This document shows positions 49,318 through 58,718 of a stretch of DNA of 64,000 nt, in pieces. Source of the DNA: Pseudomonadales bacterium (GTDB taxonomy: Bacteria > Pseudomonadota > Gammaproteobacteria > Pseudomonadales > JAHRWD01); NCBI GenBank assembly GCA_029210125.1, contig JARGPR010000005.1, positions 15,666 through 79,665 on the forward strand. The letters run 5' to 3'. Every line of letters starts with the position of its first letter. Within the stretch, counting starts at the first letter, position 1. Under the pieces are notes generated by a model that had not been told where the DNA came from, made no database searches, and worked only from the letters and a program-made list of their open reading frames with translations. Position numbers and translations under genes: made by a program.

Positions 49318-49891
49318 TGACCTTTCCCTAATACTACCACGATGAGATTTCCAATTAATCTATCCAGATGGAGGACTAAAATGAAGAAGCGTTATCAAGG
49401 AGCATGAGGCAGAGGTAAGGTAGGGTATCTATGCCTCATGCTAGGTATATCTACAGGCACTTTCTACAACTGGTGCAGCTAATTGCCGGACTCGAGGTCG
49501 ATGAGCTAAAGCCGCTCAGAGAACTCGACACAGAGAACAACAAGCTCAAAAAGATCGTCTGCGATAACGGCACGGAGTTTACCAGCAAAGCGATGTTTTT
49601 CCGGAGCCAAGAATCAGATGTCCATCTTGGTTTCATACAACCTGGCAAACCAACGCAGAATGCCTTTGTCGAAAGCCTAAATGGAAAGTATAGAAACGAG
49701 TGCTTAAACCGGCATTGGTTCAGGACGTTGGATGAGGCGAGAGTAACGATAGATCTATGGAGAGATCACTACAATCATGTTCGACCCCATAGCTCTTCAA
49801 ATTATTTACCACCGATTGTATTTGCAGAGCGGGCAGTGTAAATTCATGAAAACCTCATCGGGAGACTGGTAATAAAGCAGCGGCAAGGTCA
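49318..49891 (+). mobile_element. IS3-family deletion derivative with terminal repeats
   Basis: The ends are imperfect inverted repeats, TGACCTTTCC at 49318-49327 and GGCAAGGTCA at 49882-49891 (nine of ten pair). Both flanks have TTT, a possible 3-base target duplication, but the sequence is T-rich. Inside are a broken OrfA and only the C-terminal half of OrfB; at about 574 bases it is less than half a normal IS3 element and cannot move by itself. Confidence 0.7.
49381..49841 (+). pseudogene. Broken IS3-family transposase (OrfA/OrfB fusion)
   Basis: OrfA starts MKKRYQG at 49381, then has stops and frame changes, but the GISTGTFYNW helix and a LRELDTENNKLKK leucine-zipper-like part are readable. 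The frame from 49431 then jumps straight into the OrfB rve domain: CDNGTEFTSKA (Asp), then VESLNGKYRNECLNRHWF (Glu) and YNHVRPHSS. The N-terminal half of OrfB is deleted. Confidence 0.85.
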
Positions 49892-49999
49892 TTTTTAATT
49901 AGCATGCTCGGATACGTTTTACTGGTAGAGATAGATTCATCTCAGCTTTCAGTGCCGGTTTATCAAGGATGATATTAGATATTTACAAGGATTAGTTCG

Positions 50000-52900
50000 A
50001 TGGTTTTAACGAAAAAAATACGCTTAAAATTAATCTCGTTATATTGCGCTCTTTTATTTTCCACGTTCCCCGGTATTGCCTCGGCCGCTATTATTCCCAC
50101 GGATATTCCCACGTTTGCTACAAGGCAGCAGGCAATGAATTATTGTGTTTCAACGTGGTCGAACAGTTGGTGTAACTGTGGCGTCGGGGTATGTTGGTGG
50201 CATTGGACGTACAATACGAAATCTCGATATTTAAGTGGTTCATGCCCTGAACTGACAGGACCTAACGGGCAATGTTATTCGAATCCTGAGGGCTGCCCAG
50301 AAGGCACCGTTCAAGATGGCAGTCAATGCGTATTACCACCGGAATCTTGCTCTGATGGCAGCGATCCTATCAACGGTGCCTGTCCTGTCGAGGCAGAAAA
50401 ACAATTTGGCCCCAGCTGCAGCAAAGATGAAACCGCCGGCAACCCCTGCAACGCCACCACCGGCAATAAATACCAATCCGAAACCGATTATAGCGGCGGT
50501 GCATTAACCTGGAGACGTCACTACAATAGCGGTGCGGCTGATCTTGATGGGCCGCTTGGTTTTGGTTGGAGCCACGATTTTAGTAACCGGCTTGATATAC
50601 AAAATGATCAACTTGCGATGCGCCGAGGTTCAGGCAAAGTCCTGCGCTTCGATGGCCTTGATGGTTTATGGAACAGCGATGCGGACGTCGACCCGCTTCT
50701 TGTTACCAACACCGGTGGTTTTTTAGTGACTCACCCCAATGGAGATCAGGAGCAGTACGATAACGCAGGCTTACTTATCTGGAAGCAAAATCCAGTGGGC
50801 CTGCGTACGCAATTTGGTTACGATAGCAATGCCAATCTAGTAAGTATTACCGGACCCTATGGTCACGGTCTTGCACTCGCATACGATACAAACCAGCGCA
50901 TCATTACCGTAACGGACAGTGCGGGTGGATTAATCAATCACAGTTATGACAATAGCGGTAACCTTAGTAGCGTTACCTATGCTGATGGTACGGTTCGGAC
51001 GTACCACTATGAAGACGCCAGCCACCCACATGCCCTTACCGGCATCACCGACGCAAACGGAAGCCGCTTTTCCACCTACGGATACAATGGCGACGGCAAA
51101 GCTATTTTAACCAAGCATGCGGCCACTACTAACAGTGTTGGTCAAGAACAGTTCACCCTTAACTACGACAGCGAAACCCTGACCACCGTAACCAACGCGG
51201 TTGGCGATGCGGAGCTGGTTACTTTCAGTAAAAACCTTGGTATACGTAACCTCATAAGCCGTAAATTCATAGCTGACGGTAAAGGCATTACCCAAACCTT
51301 TGACGCGAATAACAATAAACTTAGCCGAACCGACGCTGAGGGCAACACAACTCTATATACCTACAATGGATTTAATCAGCGTACCAGCATGACCGAAGCT
51401 GCGGGTACCTCCGAGGCTCGTACCACCACTTATAGTTACCTTTCGAACGACCTTGACCTTCCGACCATGATTACCCGCGACGGTGTCACGGGTCCGCAAA
51501 CCAATGTCACCACAACTCAGTATGACGCGGCGCTCAACCCTATTCGCATTACGCAACAGGGTTTTAAAACGGACGGCAGTGTGATATCCCGCCAAACTCA
51601 GTTTGGATACGATAGCAATGGTCGATTAATCAGTATTGATGGCCCCCGCAGTGACGTTGCCGATACTACTGTGTTGAGCTATCACCAATGCACCAGCGGC
51701 AATCAGTGCGGCCAGTTAGCCACGGTAACCAATGCACTGGGCCATATCACTAGCTATACCGTTTACAACGCCCATGGTCAGCTCACTAGCATGACCGATG
51801 TAAACGGTATCGTTACTGATCTGGTTTACGATGCCCGCCAGCGTTTGGTGACCCAAACGATCAATGGTAGCCGCACTACTCAATACGGTTACGACAGCGT
51901 TGGTCAGCTGACGCAATTGATATTGCCCGATGGTTCAAGCTTCGTTTACACCTATGATGCGGCCCATGATTTAACTCGCATTACCGACAGTTCAGGTGAC
52001 TTCATTTCGTATAGTTACGACGCGAAAGGGAATCGGACCGGCGAGACCACGCAAAGTAATGGTGGTGTTATTTCACGGAACCTACAGCGGGGATATGACC
52101 TGCGTGACTACGTCAATCAAGTGAACGACCGCGGCACAAATCTAAGTTTGGTGAACGACGCGCGTGGGAGTGCAACAAATACAACCGATGCCAGAGAGCA
52201 GAGTTATCACTATCTGTTTGATGCACTCAATCGCCTGGTAACAGAAACTGACCCCGACACCTTTCAGGTTAGCTACAGCTACGATAGCCAAGACCGCGTT
52301 AAAACGGTTACCGACCAAAGAGGTCTGATTACAACCTACACATACGACGATCTCGGCAATCTACTTTCTCGCAACAGCCCCGACACCGGCCTGACTAGCT
52401 ACGATAGCTACGATGCGGCAGGCAATCTGCTGCAGCAAACCGACGCTCTTGGCGTTACAACAAAATACCACTACGATGGGTTGAATCGCCTCACGCATAT
52501 TGAGTATGCCGAAAGCCAGCAGGATATTGTTTACCACTACGACGGTGGTAATTATCAAGCTGAAGATCAACCGCCAGCGGTTCACTCGCCGATCGGTAGG
52601 CTTACCGGTATGGTCGACCCTTCAGGTACTACCGCCTGGTTTTATAACGCCCATGGCGACCAAATTCAGGTCAGTCGGGCGGTAGTCCCCGGTAACCGGC
52701 TGATCACCTCTTTTAGTTATCAGCCACAAACTAATCTATTGGCTAGTACCACCTACCCTGCCGGTCGTGTCTATAGCTATCAGTATGATAATCAGGGTCG
52801 CCTTAGTCAGATTGATACAACCGTTAACGGTCAGCCGCAAACATTGATTAGCGATATTCAGTACCAACCGTTTGCCGCCTCAAATCACTACCAGTTTGGT

Positions 52901-55525
52901 AATGGGCTGCTGCTTGATCGTGACTATGATCTTGATGGAAGGCTGTCCAGTCAGACCGTGAGTGATAGCCAGGCTATTCAGCAATTGGTGTGGGGATACA
53001 ATCCGGTCAACAGCATTAACAGTATCGATAACCAACTGGATGCATCCCAAAACCAGAATTTCGACTATGACTCACTTGATCGTCTCACCAGTGCGCAAAC
53101 CGACAGCAGCGGATATGGACAGCTAGGGTTTGATTACGATGGAGTTGGAAACCGCGTTCAAAAAGACCAAAACAGCCAGGTTACCAACTACACACCCAGC
53201 AGCACCAGTAACCAGATTGAATCTGCAAACGGTGGTGAAATTCAAAGTTACCAGTACGATGCGAGAGGAAACACTACCCAGCGCACGATCAATGGGGATG
53301 TTTTTTCCTATCGCTACAATCAGCGGGGACGCCTTACAGAGGTAGACAAAAATAGCCAGCTCGTCGCTAGCTATCAATACAATGGTTTGGGCCAGCGGGT
53401 CAGCAAAACGCTCACATCGGGTGAAACGATTTATTACCTCTATAACAGCTCCGGTCAATTGGTTGCAGAAATAGATGCCCAGGGCGAAACCCAGAAAGAG
53501 TACATCTACTTTGAAGGCCAGCCCCTGGCGATGGTGCAAAACCAAGCCAGCGGACCGCCTCAAATCGACATCATGCTAGACAATGATTCATCCGCCGTTA
53601 CCTATAGTGATCAATGGACGCTATCCACTAGCATCGCCGGTTACCAGGGCGATAACTACCAGTATCACGCGGGCGAAGCTGTGGGGCTGGGGTTGCTTGG
53701 AATCCCGATTGACAACCTGCAAGCTAGCTTTACCGGCAGCTGGACAAATTCCACTAGCGTGAACGGCTACTTACAAAGCAATTACCAGTACCATGCGGGT
53801 GAATCCGCTGCTCCTGGCATACTCGGCAGCCCTATAGATAATCTTCAGGCTAGCTATATAGGGAGTTGGACAAACTCAACCAGCGTTGGCCACTATTATG
53901 AGAGCGACTACCAATACCACGCCTCCGGCGCCGGTGCCAACAGCGTCAATTGGTATCTGAATGTGACTACTGCTGCCAGCTATGATCTATACGCCAGTTG
54001 GACGGCAAGTACTAACCGTGCAAGCAATGCCAAGTACACCATTCACCATAGTAATGGTAGTGATACCGTATCGGTAAACCAGCAACAAGATGGCGGACAG
54101 TGGAATTTGCTCGGCACCTACACACTGGATAACGCTAGCACCGTTAGTCTCAGTGATGATGCCAACGGTTATGTAATAGCCGACGGTATTACCATTTTAC
54201 CTGCGGGAACGCCTCCCAACGCTGCACTGCAAATTGATACCGCCAATTGGGTGTTAAACGCCAGCTCCATCGGTAGCTATGATGTTTACGCAAGCTGGAC
54301 AGCCCATCCCAATCGCGCAACCGATGCTCAATACACTATAAATCACAGTGGTGGCAGCGATACCGTAACCGTAAATCAACAACAAAATGGCGGGCAGTGG
54401 AACCTGTTAGGTACCTATACGTTAGACAACAACAGCACCGTTGACCTGAGCAGTGTCGCCAATGGTTACGTGATAGCAGACGCTATTACCATACTGCCCG
54501 CGGACACCCCGCCTATGGTTACGCCTCAGGGTGAAACCGCCAGTTGGGCACCTAATCAAGTGGGTGATTTTGCGGTATATGCTACATGGACAGCTCACTC
54601 CAACCGCGCCAGCAATGCTACCTACAGCATTCATCACCTTGATGGTTCTACTGAAATTACCGTAAATCAGCGGGAGAACGGCGGGCAGTGGGATCTGCTA
54701 GGAACCTACTCGCTTGATGCTAGCAGTACGATAAACCTCAGCAGCATTGCCAATGGTTATGTCATCGCAGATGCTATTCGTCTAACAAGCATAACGAGTA
54801 CGCTAACCGAAGCGGTTTATTATTATCACAACGACTACCTGGGCACGCCCCAGCAGATGACGGATCAAAACCAGGCCGTTGTCTGGGCGGCATCATACAA
54901 TCCGTTTGGTAAAGCCTCGGTAAGCACTGGGACCATTAGCAATCATATTCGTTTTCCCGGACAATACTTCGATGAAGAGACTGGGCTTCATTACAACTAT
55001 TTTAGGTACTATGATCCGAAGACTGGCCGCTACATCCAGAGTGATCCCATTGGGCTTCGTGGGGGACTGAATACCTACGCTTACGTTGGGGGAAATCCTG
55101 TTAACTTTGTTGATTCGCTGGGGCTTGCTCGTAGACAGGGAAGACCTCTGGATATTCCTGGCTTACGAAATACAACAGTCGGCCCTTTACAGCATGATAG
55201 ATTTCAATATGGCAATGGTTCTGATTCTGGTTATTACGGTGATGGTACTGTCAGGCCCGATAATGCTCCTCAGTCTCTTTTGAACCAATATCAAGATGTT
55301 GGGCGTTGGTTCGATGATAATGCCCTTCAGCAGGCAGAGCAAAATGTACAGAATAATGGTTGGTTTAATGACCCCTACAATTTGATCCCCTTCAATAGCC
55401 ATCAATGCCAGGATTACGCAGATGAAGTTGAGCGCGAGTATGACCGCATTACGGGTAGATGGGTTAATACACGACGAGGTAGAAGGGAGCAAAGCGGATG
55501 GAGGCAGCAATGGTGGCGACCATAA
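50000..55525 (+). CDS. Secreted RHS/YD-repeat protein with golvesin-like insertion
   Basis: 1841 residues. The parts in order are: signal peptide (about 1-29, ending ASA); a Cys-rich part (about 48-130); a DUF6531-like entry (ETDYSGGALTWRRHYNS); and many YD repeats (about 250-1180, GYDSNANLVSIT type) that should form a hollow shell. A golvesin-like Gly/Ser/Asn-rich insertion follows (about 1189-1597). The RHS core is YHNDYLGTPQQMTD...ETGLHYNYFRYYDPKTGRYIQSDPIGL. A tail of about 130 residues ends with SHQCQDYADEVEREYDRITG and a basic end. Tails after the core are usually toxins; this one is not recognised. The start is ATG 50000. The downstream gene overlaps by 16 bases. Confidence 0.93.
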   Translation: MVLTKKIRLKLISLYCALLFSTFPGIASAAIIPTDIPTFATRQQAMNYCVSTWSNSWCNCGVGVCWWHWTYNTKSRYLSGSCPELTGPNGQCYSNPEGCPEGTVQDGSQCVLPPESCSDGSDPINGACPVEAEKQFGPSCSKDETAGNPCNATTGNKYQSETDYSGGALTWRRHYNSGAADLDGPLGFGWSHDFSNRLDIQNDQLAMRRGSGKVLRFDGLDGLWNSDADVDPLLVTNTGGFLVTHPNGDQEQYDNAGLLIWKQNPVGLRTQFGYDSNANLVSITGPYGHGLALAYDTNQRIITVTDSAGGLINHSYDNSGNLSSVTYADGTVRTYHYEDASHPHALTGITDANGSRFSTYGYNGDGKAILTKHAATTNSVGQEQFTLNYDSETLTTVTNAVGDAELVTFSKNLGIRNLISRKFIADGKGITQTFDANNNKLSRTDAEGNTTLYTYNGFNQRTSMTEAAGTSEARTTTYSYLSNDLDLPTMITRDGVTGPQTNVTTTQYDAALNPIRITQQGFKTDGSVISRQTQFGYDSNGRLISIDGPRSDVADTTVLSYHQCTSGNQCGQLATVTNALGHITSYTVYNAHGQLTSMTDVNGIVTDLVYDARQRLVTQTINGSRTTQYGYDSVGQLTQLILPDGSSFVYTYDAAHDLTRITDSSGDFISYSYDAKGNRTGETTQSNGGVISRNLQRGYDLRDYVNQVNDRGTNLSLVNDARGSATNTTDAREQSYHYLFDALNRLVTETDPDTFQVSYSYDSQDRVKTVTDQRGLITTYTYDDLGNLLSRNSPDTGLTSYDSYDAAGNLLQQTDALGVTTKYHYDGLNRLTHIEYAESQQDIVYHYDGGNYQAEDQPPAVHSPIGRLTGMVDPSGTTAWFYNAHGDQIQVSRAVVPGNRLITSFSYQPQTNLLASTTYPAGRVYSYQYDNQGRLSQIDTTVNGQPQTLISDIQYQPFAASNHYQFGNGLLLDRDYDLDGRLSSQTVSDSQAIQQLVWGYNPVNSINSIDNQLDASQNQNFDYDSLDRLTSAQTDSSGYGQLGFDYDGVGNRVQKDQNSQVTNYTPSSTSNQIESANGGEIQSYQYDARGNTTQRTINGDVFSYRYNQRGRLTEVDKNSQLVASYQYNGLGQRVSKTLTSGETIYYLYNSSGQLVAEIDAQGETQKEYIYFEGQPLAMVQNQASGPPQIDIMLDNDSSAVTYSDQWTLSTSIAGYQGDNYQYHAGEAVGLGLLGIPIDNLQASFTGSWTNSTSVNGYLQSNYQYHAGESAAPGILGSPIDNLQASYIGSWTNSTSVGHYYESDYQYHASGAGANSVNWYLNVTTAASYDLYASWTASTNRASNAKYTIHHSNGSDTVSVNQQQDGGQWNLLGTYTLDNASTVSLSDDANGYVIADGITILPAGTPPNAALQIDTANWVLNASSIGSYDVYASWTAHPNRATDAQYTINHSGGSDTVTVNQQQNGGQWNLLGTYTLDNNSTVDLSSVANGYVIADAITILPADTPPMVTPQGETASWAPNQVGDFAVYATWTAHSNRASNATYSIHHLDGSTEITVNQRENGGQWDLLGTYSLDASSTINLSSIANGYVIADAIRLTSITSTLTEAVYYYHNDYLGTPQQMTDQNQAVVWAASYNPFGKASVSTGTISNHIRFPGQYFDEETGLHYNYFRYYDPKTGRYIQSDPIGLRGGLNTYAYVGGNPVNFVDSLGLARRQGRPLDIPGLRNTTVGPLQHDRFQYGNGSDSGYYGDGTVRPDNAPQSLLNQYQDVGRWFDDNALQQAEQNVQNNGWFNDPYNLIPFNSHQCQDYADEVEREYDRITGRWVNTRRGRREQSGWRQQWWRP
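53566..54790 (+). repeat. Golvesin-like head x3 / body x3 internal repeats
   Basis: Three short 'head' copies (53566-53695, 53696-53833, 53834-53937) share the pattern (I)DNLQAS-(F/Y)-GSWTNSTSV...YQYHA. Three 'body' copies (53938-54220, 54221-54516, 54517-54790) share YD-YASWTA, then VNQQ-GGQW-LLGTYTLD and GYVIADAI. The normal golvesin/Xly-like domain is one head plus one body; here they are sorted into three and three. Confidence 0.85.
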
Positions 55526-56367
55526 GGCAGGCTTTGGCAATTGTTCTGAGTGCTATCTCCATGACGGTTAGCGCGAGCCAAGAATGTTTGGTTATGTCGA
55601 ATGGAAGCGAAATTAGTATTGCTCATTATAGGGAAGGTGTTCTTCAGATCGACACCGCGCTATTGAAAGAATCCAAAGTTCTAAACCCTGTATGGCCTTC
55701 TTATAGTGAATTTATGGACAGTTTGGTTTTTGAAGCTCGCGAAAATGGACGTAACGGTATATATAAAGCTAACGCTACAACCTCCTTTCAAAGTTCAGAG
55801 CTATTAATGTTTGGGAGGTATCCTGCGTTGTCTCCTGACGGAGATAAGATTGCCTACTTTGACGAGCATAATAATTTGTCAATTAAGGATGTTCGCTTTG
55901 GAACTGACACGTTGATAGGTGAGCCCTACAACACTCTGTCTGTATGGAAGCGTCCGTTATGGTTAAGCAATAATGAGCTTATTTATATCGCAAAAAACGA
56001 AGAGGTTTTTTTATTCAATCGTAGCGAAGATTCGCATTCCAAACTGATTTCTGAAAAGCTATTTCCTGTAGCGTCTAGTGATGGGGTTGTATTATTTATC
56101 GATCATGATGCGAGGACGTTATTTGAATACAAGGCTGATGGATTAAGCGTTGTATTTAAAAATCGTTTTTTAAGCATAGGTTCGGGATTTGTGATGCTTG
56201 GGGATGGTTTTTTATATTCTCGGCAAACGTGGCCTGAAGTTCTTCGACTTTCTGAAGATAAGACCACATTTTATTTTGCAAGAGATAGTAGTTCAGAAAA
56301 AGAATTGGTAAGCAACTTAACCTTATTTGGTGGTTCATTGCTGCCCTGTGCGCTAGGTAGTAAATAG
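55510..56367 (+). CDS. Secreted beta-propeller-like protein, possible RHS partner
   Basis: 285 residues. The signal peptide (about 1-23, VATIRQALAIVLSAISMTVSAS) is followed by repeats that look like TolB/PD40 blades (for example GRYPALSPDGDKIAYFDEHNNLSIKDV and PLWLSNNELIYIAKNEEVFLFN). ATG 55510 is chosen because GGAGG stands six bases before it; the ATG at 55498 is part of that site. It overlaps the RHS gene, so both are made together. Immunity or cell-surface partnership is inference. Confidence 0.8.
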   Translation: MVATIRQALAIVLSAISMTVSASQECLVMSNGSEISIAHYREGVLQIDTALLKESKVLNPVWPSYSEFMDSLVFEARENGRNGIYKANATTSFQSSELLMFGRYPALSPDGDKIAYFDEHNNLSIKDVRFGTDTLIGEPYNTLSVWKRPLWLSNNELIYIAKNEEVFLFNRSEDSHSKLISEKLFPVASSDGVVLFIDHDARTLFEYKADGLSVVFKNRFLSIGSGFVMLGDGFLYSRQTWPEVLRLSEDKTTFYFARDSSSEKELVSNLTLFGGSLLPCALGSK

Positions 56368-56395
56368 TATCGTTACATGCTCCAAAAATCTTCCC

Positions 56396-56420
56396 AAAGC
56401 CCAGCCATGCGCTGGGCTTT
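56396..56420. terminator. Hairpin ending the RHS transcript
   Basis: AAAGCCCAGC and GCTGGGCTTT pair perfectly over ten bases with loop CATGC. It lies 29 bases after the stop of the propeller-like gene. The stem itself ends in TTT, followed by GCTGC, so the U-tract is short. Confidence 0.65.
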
Positions 56421-56586
56421 GCTGCTTCTGGCAGTTTGTTTTACCCCTTAGCCGCTTTCCCCATCACCTTGGCCATCTGGCTCTTCTTCACAAAACTATC
56501 AATCACCAAAATAGCCACTGGCAGAGACACCGAGTGCCTGACAGAGCCGAGTAACTCGATACGCGTTATGGTTCGGCGCTGAATAA

Positions 56587-56973
56587 ATGCGGACTTCACT
56601 TGAGTTCATATATAAGCATCGAACGCAGTTTAAGATCACCACGATGTATACGTTGCTAGGTGTGTCTAGCAGCGGGTATTACGATTGGCACGATAGGCCA
56701 GAGAGTAGAAGGGCTGAGCGCCATCGGCGGATTACGAATACGAAGAAGATAGAGCGCTGCCACCGCGCTAGCAAGGAGATTTATAGTTCGCCTAGGGTTC
56801 ATGAAGATCTTGTTGAGGGCGGCGAACGAATTGGCGTCAATACCGTTGCCAATCTAATGCAGCGCAGTGGCATTCAGTCCAAGGTGCACAAGCGTTTTGT
56901 TGTGACGACCCACTCGCGTCACGGCCGAAAAGCTGCGGGAAACCTTCTGGATCGTAACTTTCAGGCGGGATAG
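56587..56973 (+). pseudogene. IS3-family OrfB N-terminal fragment
   Basis: Reads the HTH_21 region of an IS3-family transposase: FIYKHRTQFKITTMYTLLGVSSSGYYDWHDRP, then SPRVHEDL, GVNTVANLMQRSGI and KAAGNLLDRNF. It stops where the rve catalytic domain should begin, so it is broken at the 3' side. It seems to be from a different IS3 subgroup than the left remnant. The 3' 80 bases (to about 57050) have no clear content. Confidence 0.8.
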
Positions 56974-57051
56974 GGTTTGTTGATTGCAGAGTTTTTTTGA
57001 GGTGAGGGGCACGGCCGCTGCAGATTGTTAAACTGACTGACCGCGTGCGCT

Positions 57052-57516
57052 TCAATCAGGTTCACGTGTGATGGTAATCTTTAAATGACCATCATTATTG
57101 CTATACATGCGTCTCAAATCGTTCGCAAAGGGGCAAAATTCGTCGCTCTTTTTTGGGATGTATGTGACCTTACGGGTTCCGAGTACAAAATACTCTTCAT
57201 CGTTATCACCGACAGCACCAATCAGTTTGAACCAATTTTCCTCTGGTACCCTGCGAAACGGCTCCATACGGTCAACGATTAGTTCTTTGATCCAGTTTAT
57301 ATCAGGGCGATTACGAGTCCAACCATCAGCATCACAGCTAATACTGGCGTCTTTCCAAGTTTGGCTTTTCAGCACTTTAAAGGAATAGCGTTTTCCGCGT
57401 TCGAGCAAGAGTCCCGTGCGATTGTGAAACTGGTGTGCAAATACAAGGTACGGTAGCTGATTCGTCTGGCGCCAAAGGGCGCAGAGAACGCATTCCGATA
57501 CGGATGTGGTGATCAA
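57052..57516 (-). pseudogene. Frameshifted C-terminal part of the DUF2235 protein
   Basis: The frame holds TNQLPYLVFAHQFHNRTGLLLERGKRYSFKV, then a conserved-looking domain to the stop. It should be continuous with the DUF2235 open frame, which instead runs into an unrelated tail after about 57500. A one-base change near 57475-57515 would restore one protein of about 550 residues. An internal ATG could start it alone, but no good ribosome site is seen. Confidence 0.6.
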
Positions 57517-58570
57517 GGTTTTCGAAGGTGTTACGGGTATTATCGGGATAAAGCACCTGATGCTGTAGCTTCTTTAAACCTGCTGGGCGATATTCGTTAT
57601 CCCCGTAAATACGCTCCGCGACCGTATGATGAATAACAGGCATGTGGTCACTTATTTTATCTTGTATCAGCACAGCTACATTGCGATTATAAAGAGTGAA
57701 CTTTGAGATCGGCCAGGGTCGGAATTGCTCATGGTTCATGCCAAAGGGGTTGGGCTCGATGGCAACATCGTCGAGGTCGATATCAGTACCCGTTTCATTC
57801 GCATGAATATGATTGAATTTGATGCCGCTAGGCGCCAGTTTGATTAGTCCTGTGTCGCGGCGATCGAGCTCGTCTAACATATATCGCAGCGCGTTGTCCG
57901 AAAGCCCATCTCGTCGATAGCCACCTCCGACATCTGAATGGGCGCCAGTAAACCACACCTCGCTGACACGCTGTTCTGCATTCATCAGCGTTGGCTGAAA
58001 CGCTTTGCGCTTATCATCCAGGCTCAGTAGATGTAGAGCTTGCTTGATATTGGGGGCGATGTGGTGATCCTCGAAAATCACGTCTCGGGATCGGCCCTCA
58101 TCTGTGTTCAAATCCGGCATGCCTATAGAAGCCACCGAGTCAAATACACCGAGGAACGTTATTTTTTTTGTTTTGTGGCCCTTGGTTTCGCTAACGATTG
58201 AGCAGAACCGGCGGGCGATAGCGGCGCCACGGCTAAAGCCAAATACAAAAATTTTGTCGCCGGCTTGATAATGTTTTTCTAAGTCAACGAAGGCGGCATT
58301 AATAATACGACCGACATCTGTGAGTGCGAGACCGGCATTGAATATGCGTTTTAGTTTGCTACCGTAGGTACCAACACCAGAATAATAGAGACTTAGTTGT
58401 GGTAGGCGATGAGCGTTGCCATCCCTTAGGTCACCACCGAATAGTAGATGCAACTTGAGTACGTTGCTGATACTGCTGTCTTCTAATCCGCCGTGCCTGG
58501 CTAACCCCTGCGCGGCATCAGCTGGATCGCTGGAAGTTCCGTCAAAACAAAAGATTAAATTTTGGGACAT
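57377..58570 (-). CDS. DUF2235 hydrolase, Tle1-lipase-like, C-terminus frameshifted
   Basis: 397 residues as read, alpha/beta-hydrolase. FDGTSSDP is at the start. The nucleophile Ser113 is in GFSRG, the acid is probably Asp144 in GVFDSVAS, and the His is His211 in TGAHSDVGGGY. This matches the Tle1-type catalytic domain of type VI lipase effectors, though many DUF2235 proteins are not effectors, and no VgrG, PAAR or immunity gene is next to it. The last 40 or so residues are in a wrong frame (see the neighbouring fragment). If the shift is real, the gene is damaged. Confidence 0.8.
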   Translation of the reverse strand: MSQNLIFCFDGTSSDPADAAQGLARHGGLEDSSISNVLKLHLLFGGDLRDGNAHRLPQLSLYYSGVGTYGSKLKRIFNAGLALTDVGRIINAAFVDLEKHYQAGDKIFVFGFSRGAAIARRFCSIVSETKGHKTKKITFLGVFDSVASIGMPDLNTDEGRSRDVIFEDHHIAPNIKQALHLLSLDDKRKAFQPTLMNAEQRVSEVWFTGAHSDVGGGYRRDGLSDNALRYMLDELDRRDTGLIKLAPSGIKFNHIHANETGTDIDLDDVAIEPNPFGMNHEQFRPWPISKFTLYNRNVAVLIQDKISDHMPVIHHTVAERIYGDNEYRPAGLKKLQHQVLYPDNTRNTFENLDHHIRIGMRSLRPLAPDESATVPCICTPVSQSHGTLARTRKTLFL

Positions 58571-58666
58571 GAAACACCTTCCGTGTGGGGGGTGTTGGGA
58601 GATGAGGGTTTTGGAATCCGGTATTTCTCAAAATTAGTCAATTCCAGTGGCGTGTTTAGCACGTAT

Positions 58667-58708
58667 CTGGATGCCAGCCCCATATTAAGTAATGAAGCTG
58701 GCATCCAG
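58667..58708. terminator. Perfect 12-bp inverted repeat after the carboxylase operon
   Basis: CTGGATGCCAGC (58667-58678) and GCTGGCATCCAG (58697-58708), with an 18-base loop. It is just after the alpha-subunit stop on the minus strand. No U-tract follows. Confidence 0.5.
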
Positions 58709-58718
58709 AGTGTAAAGA

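Noticed and set aside
56440-56586. Minus-strand open stretch of about 45 codons ending in MAKVMGKAAKG
   Set aside because: It has no start codon, no known family match, and lies between a terminator and an IS remnant; it may be the tail of a lost gene but cannot be supported.
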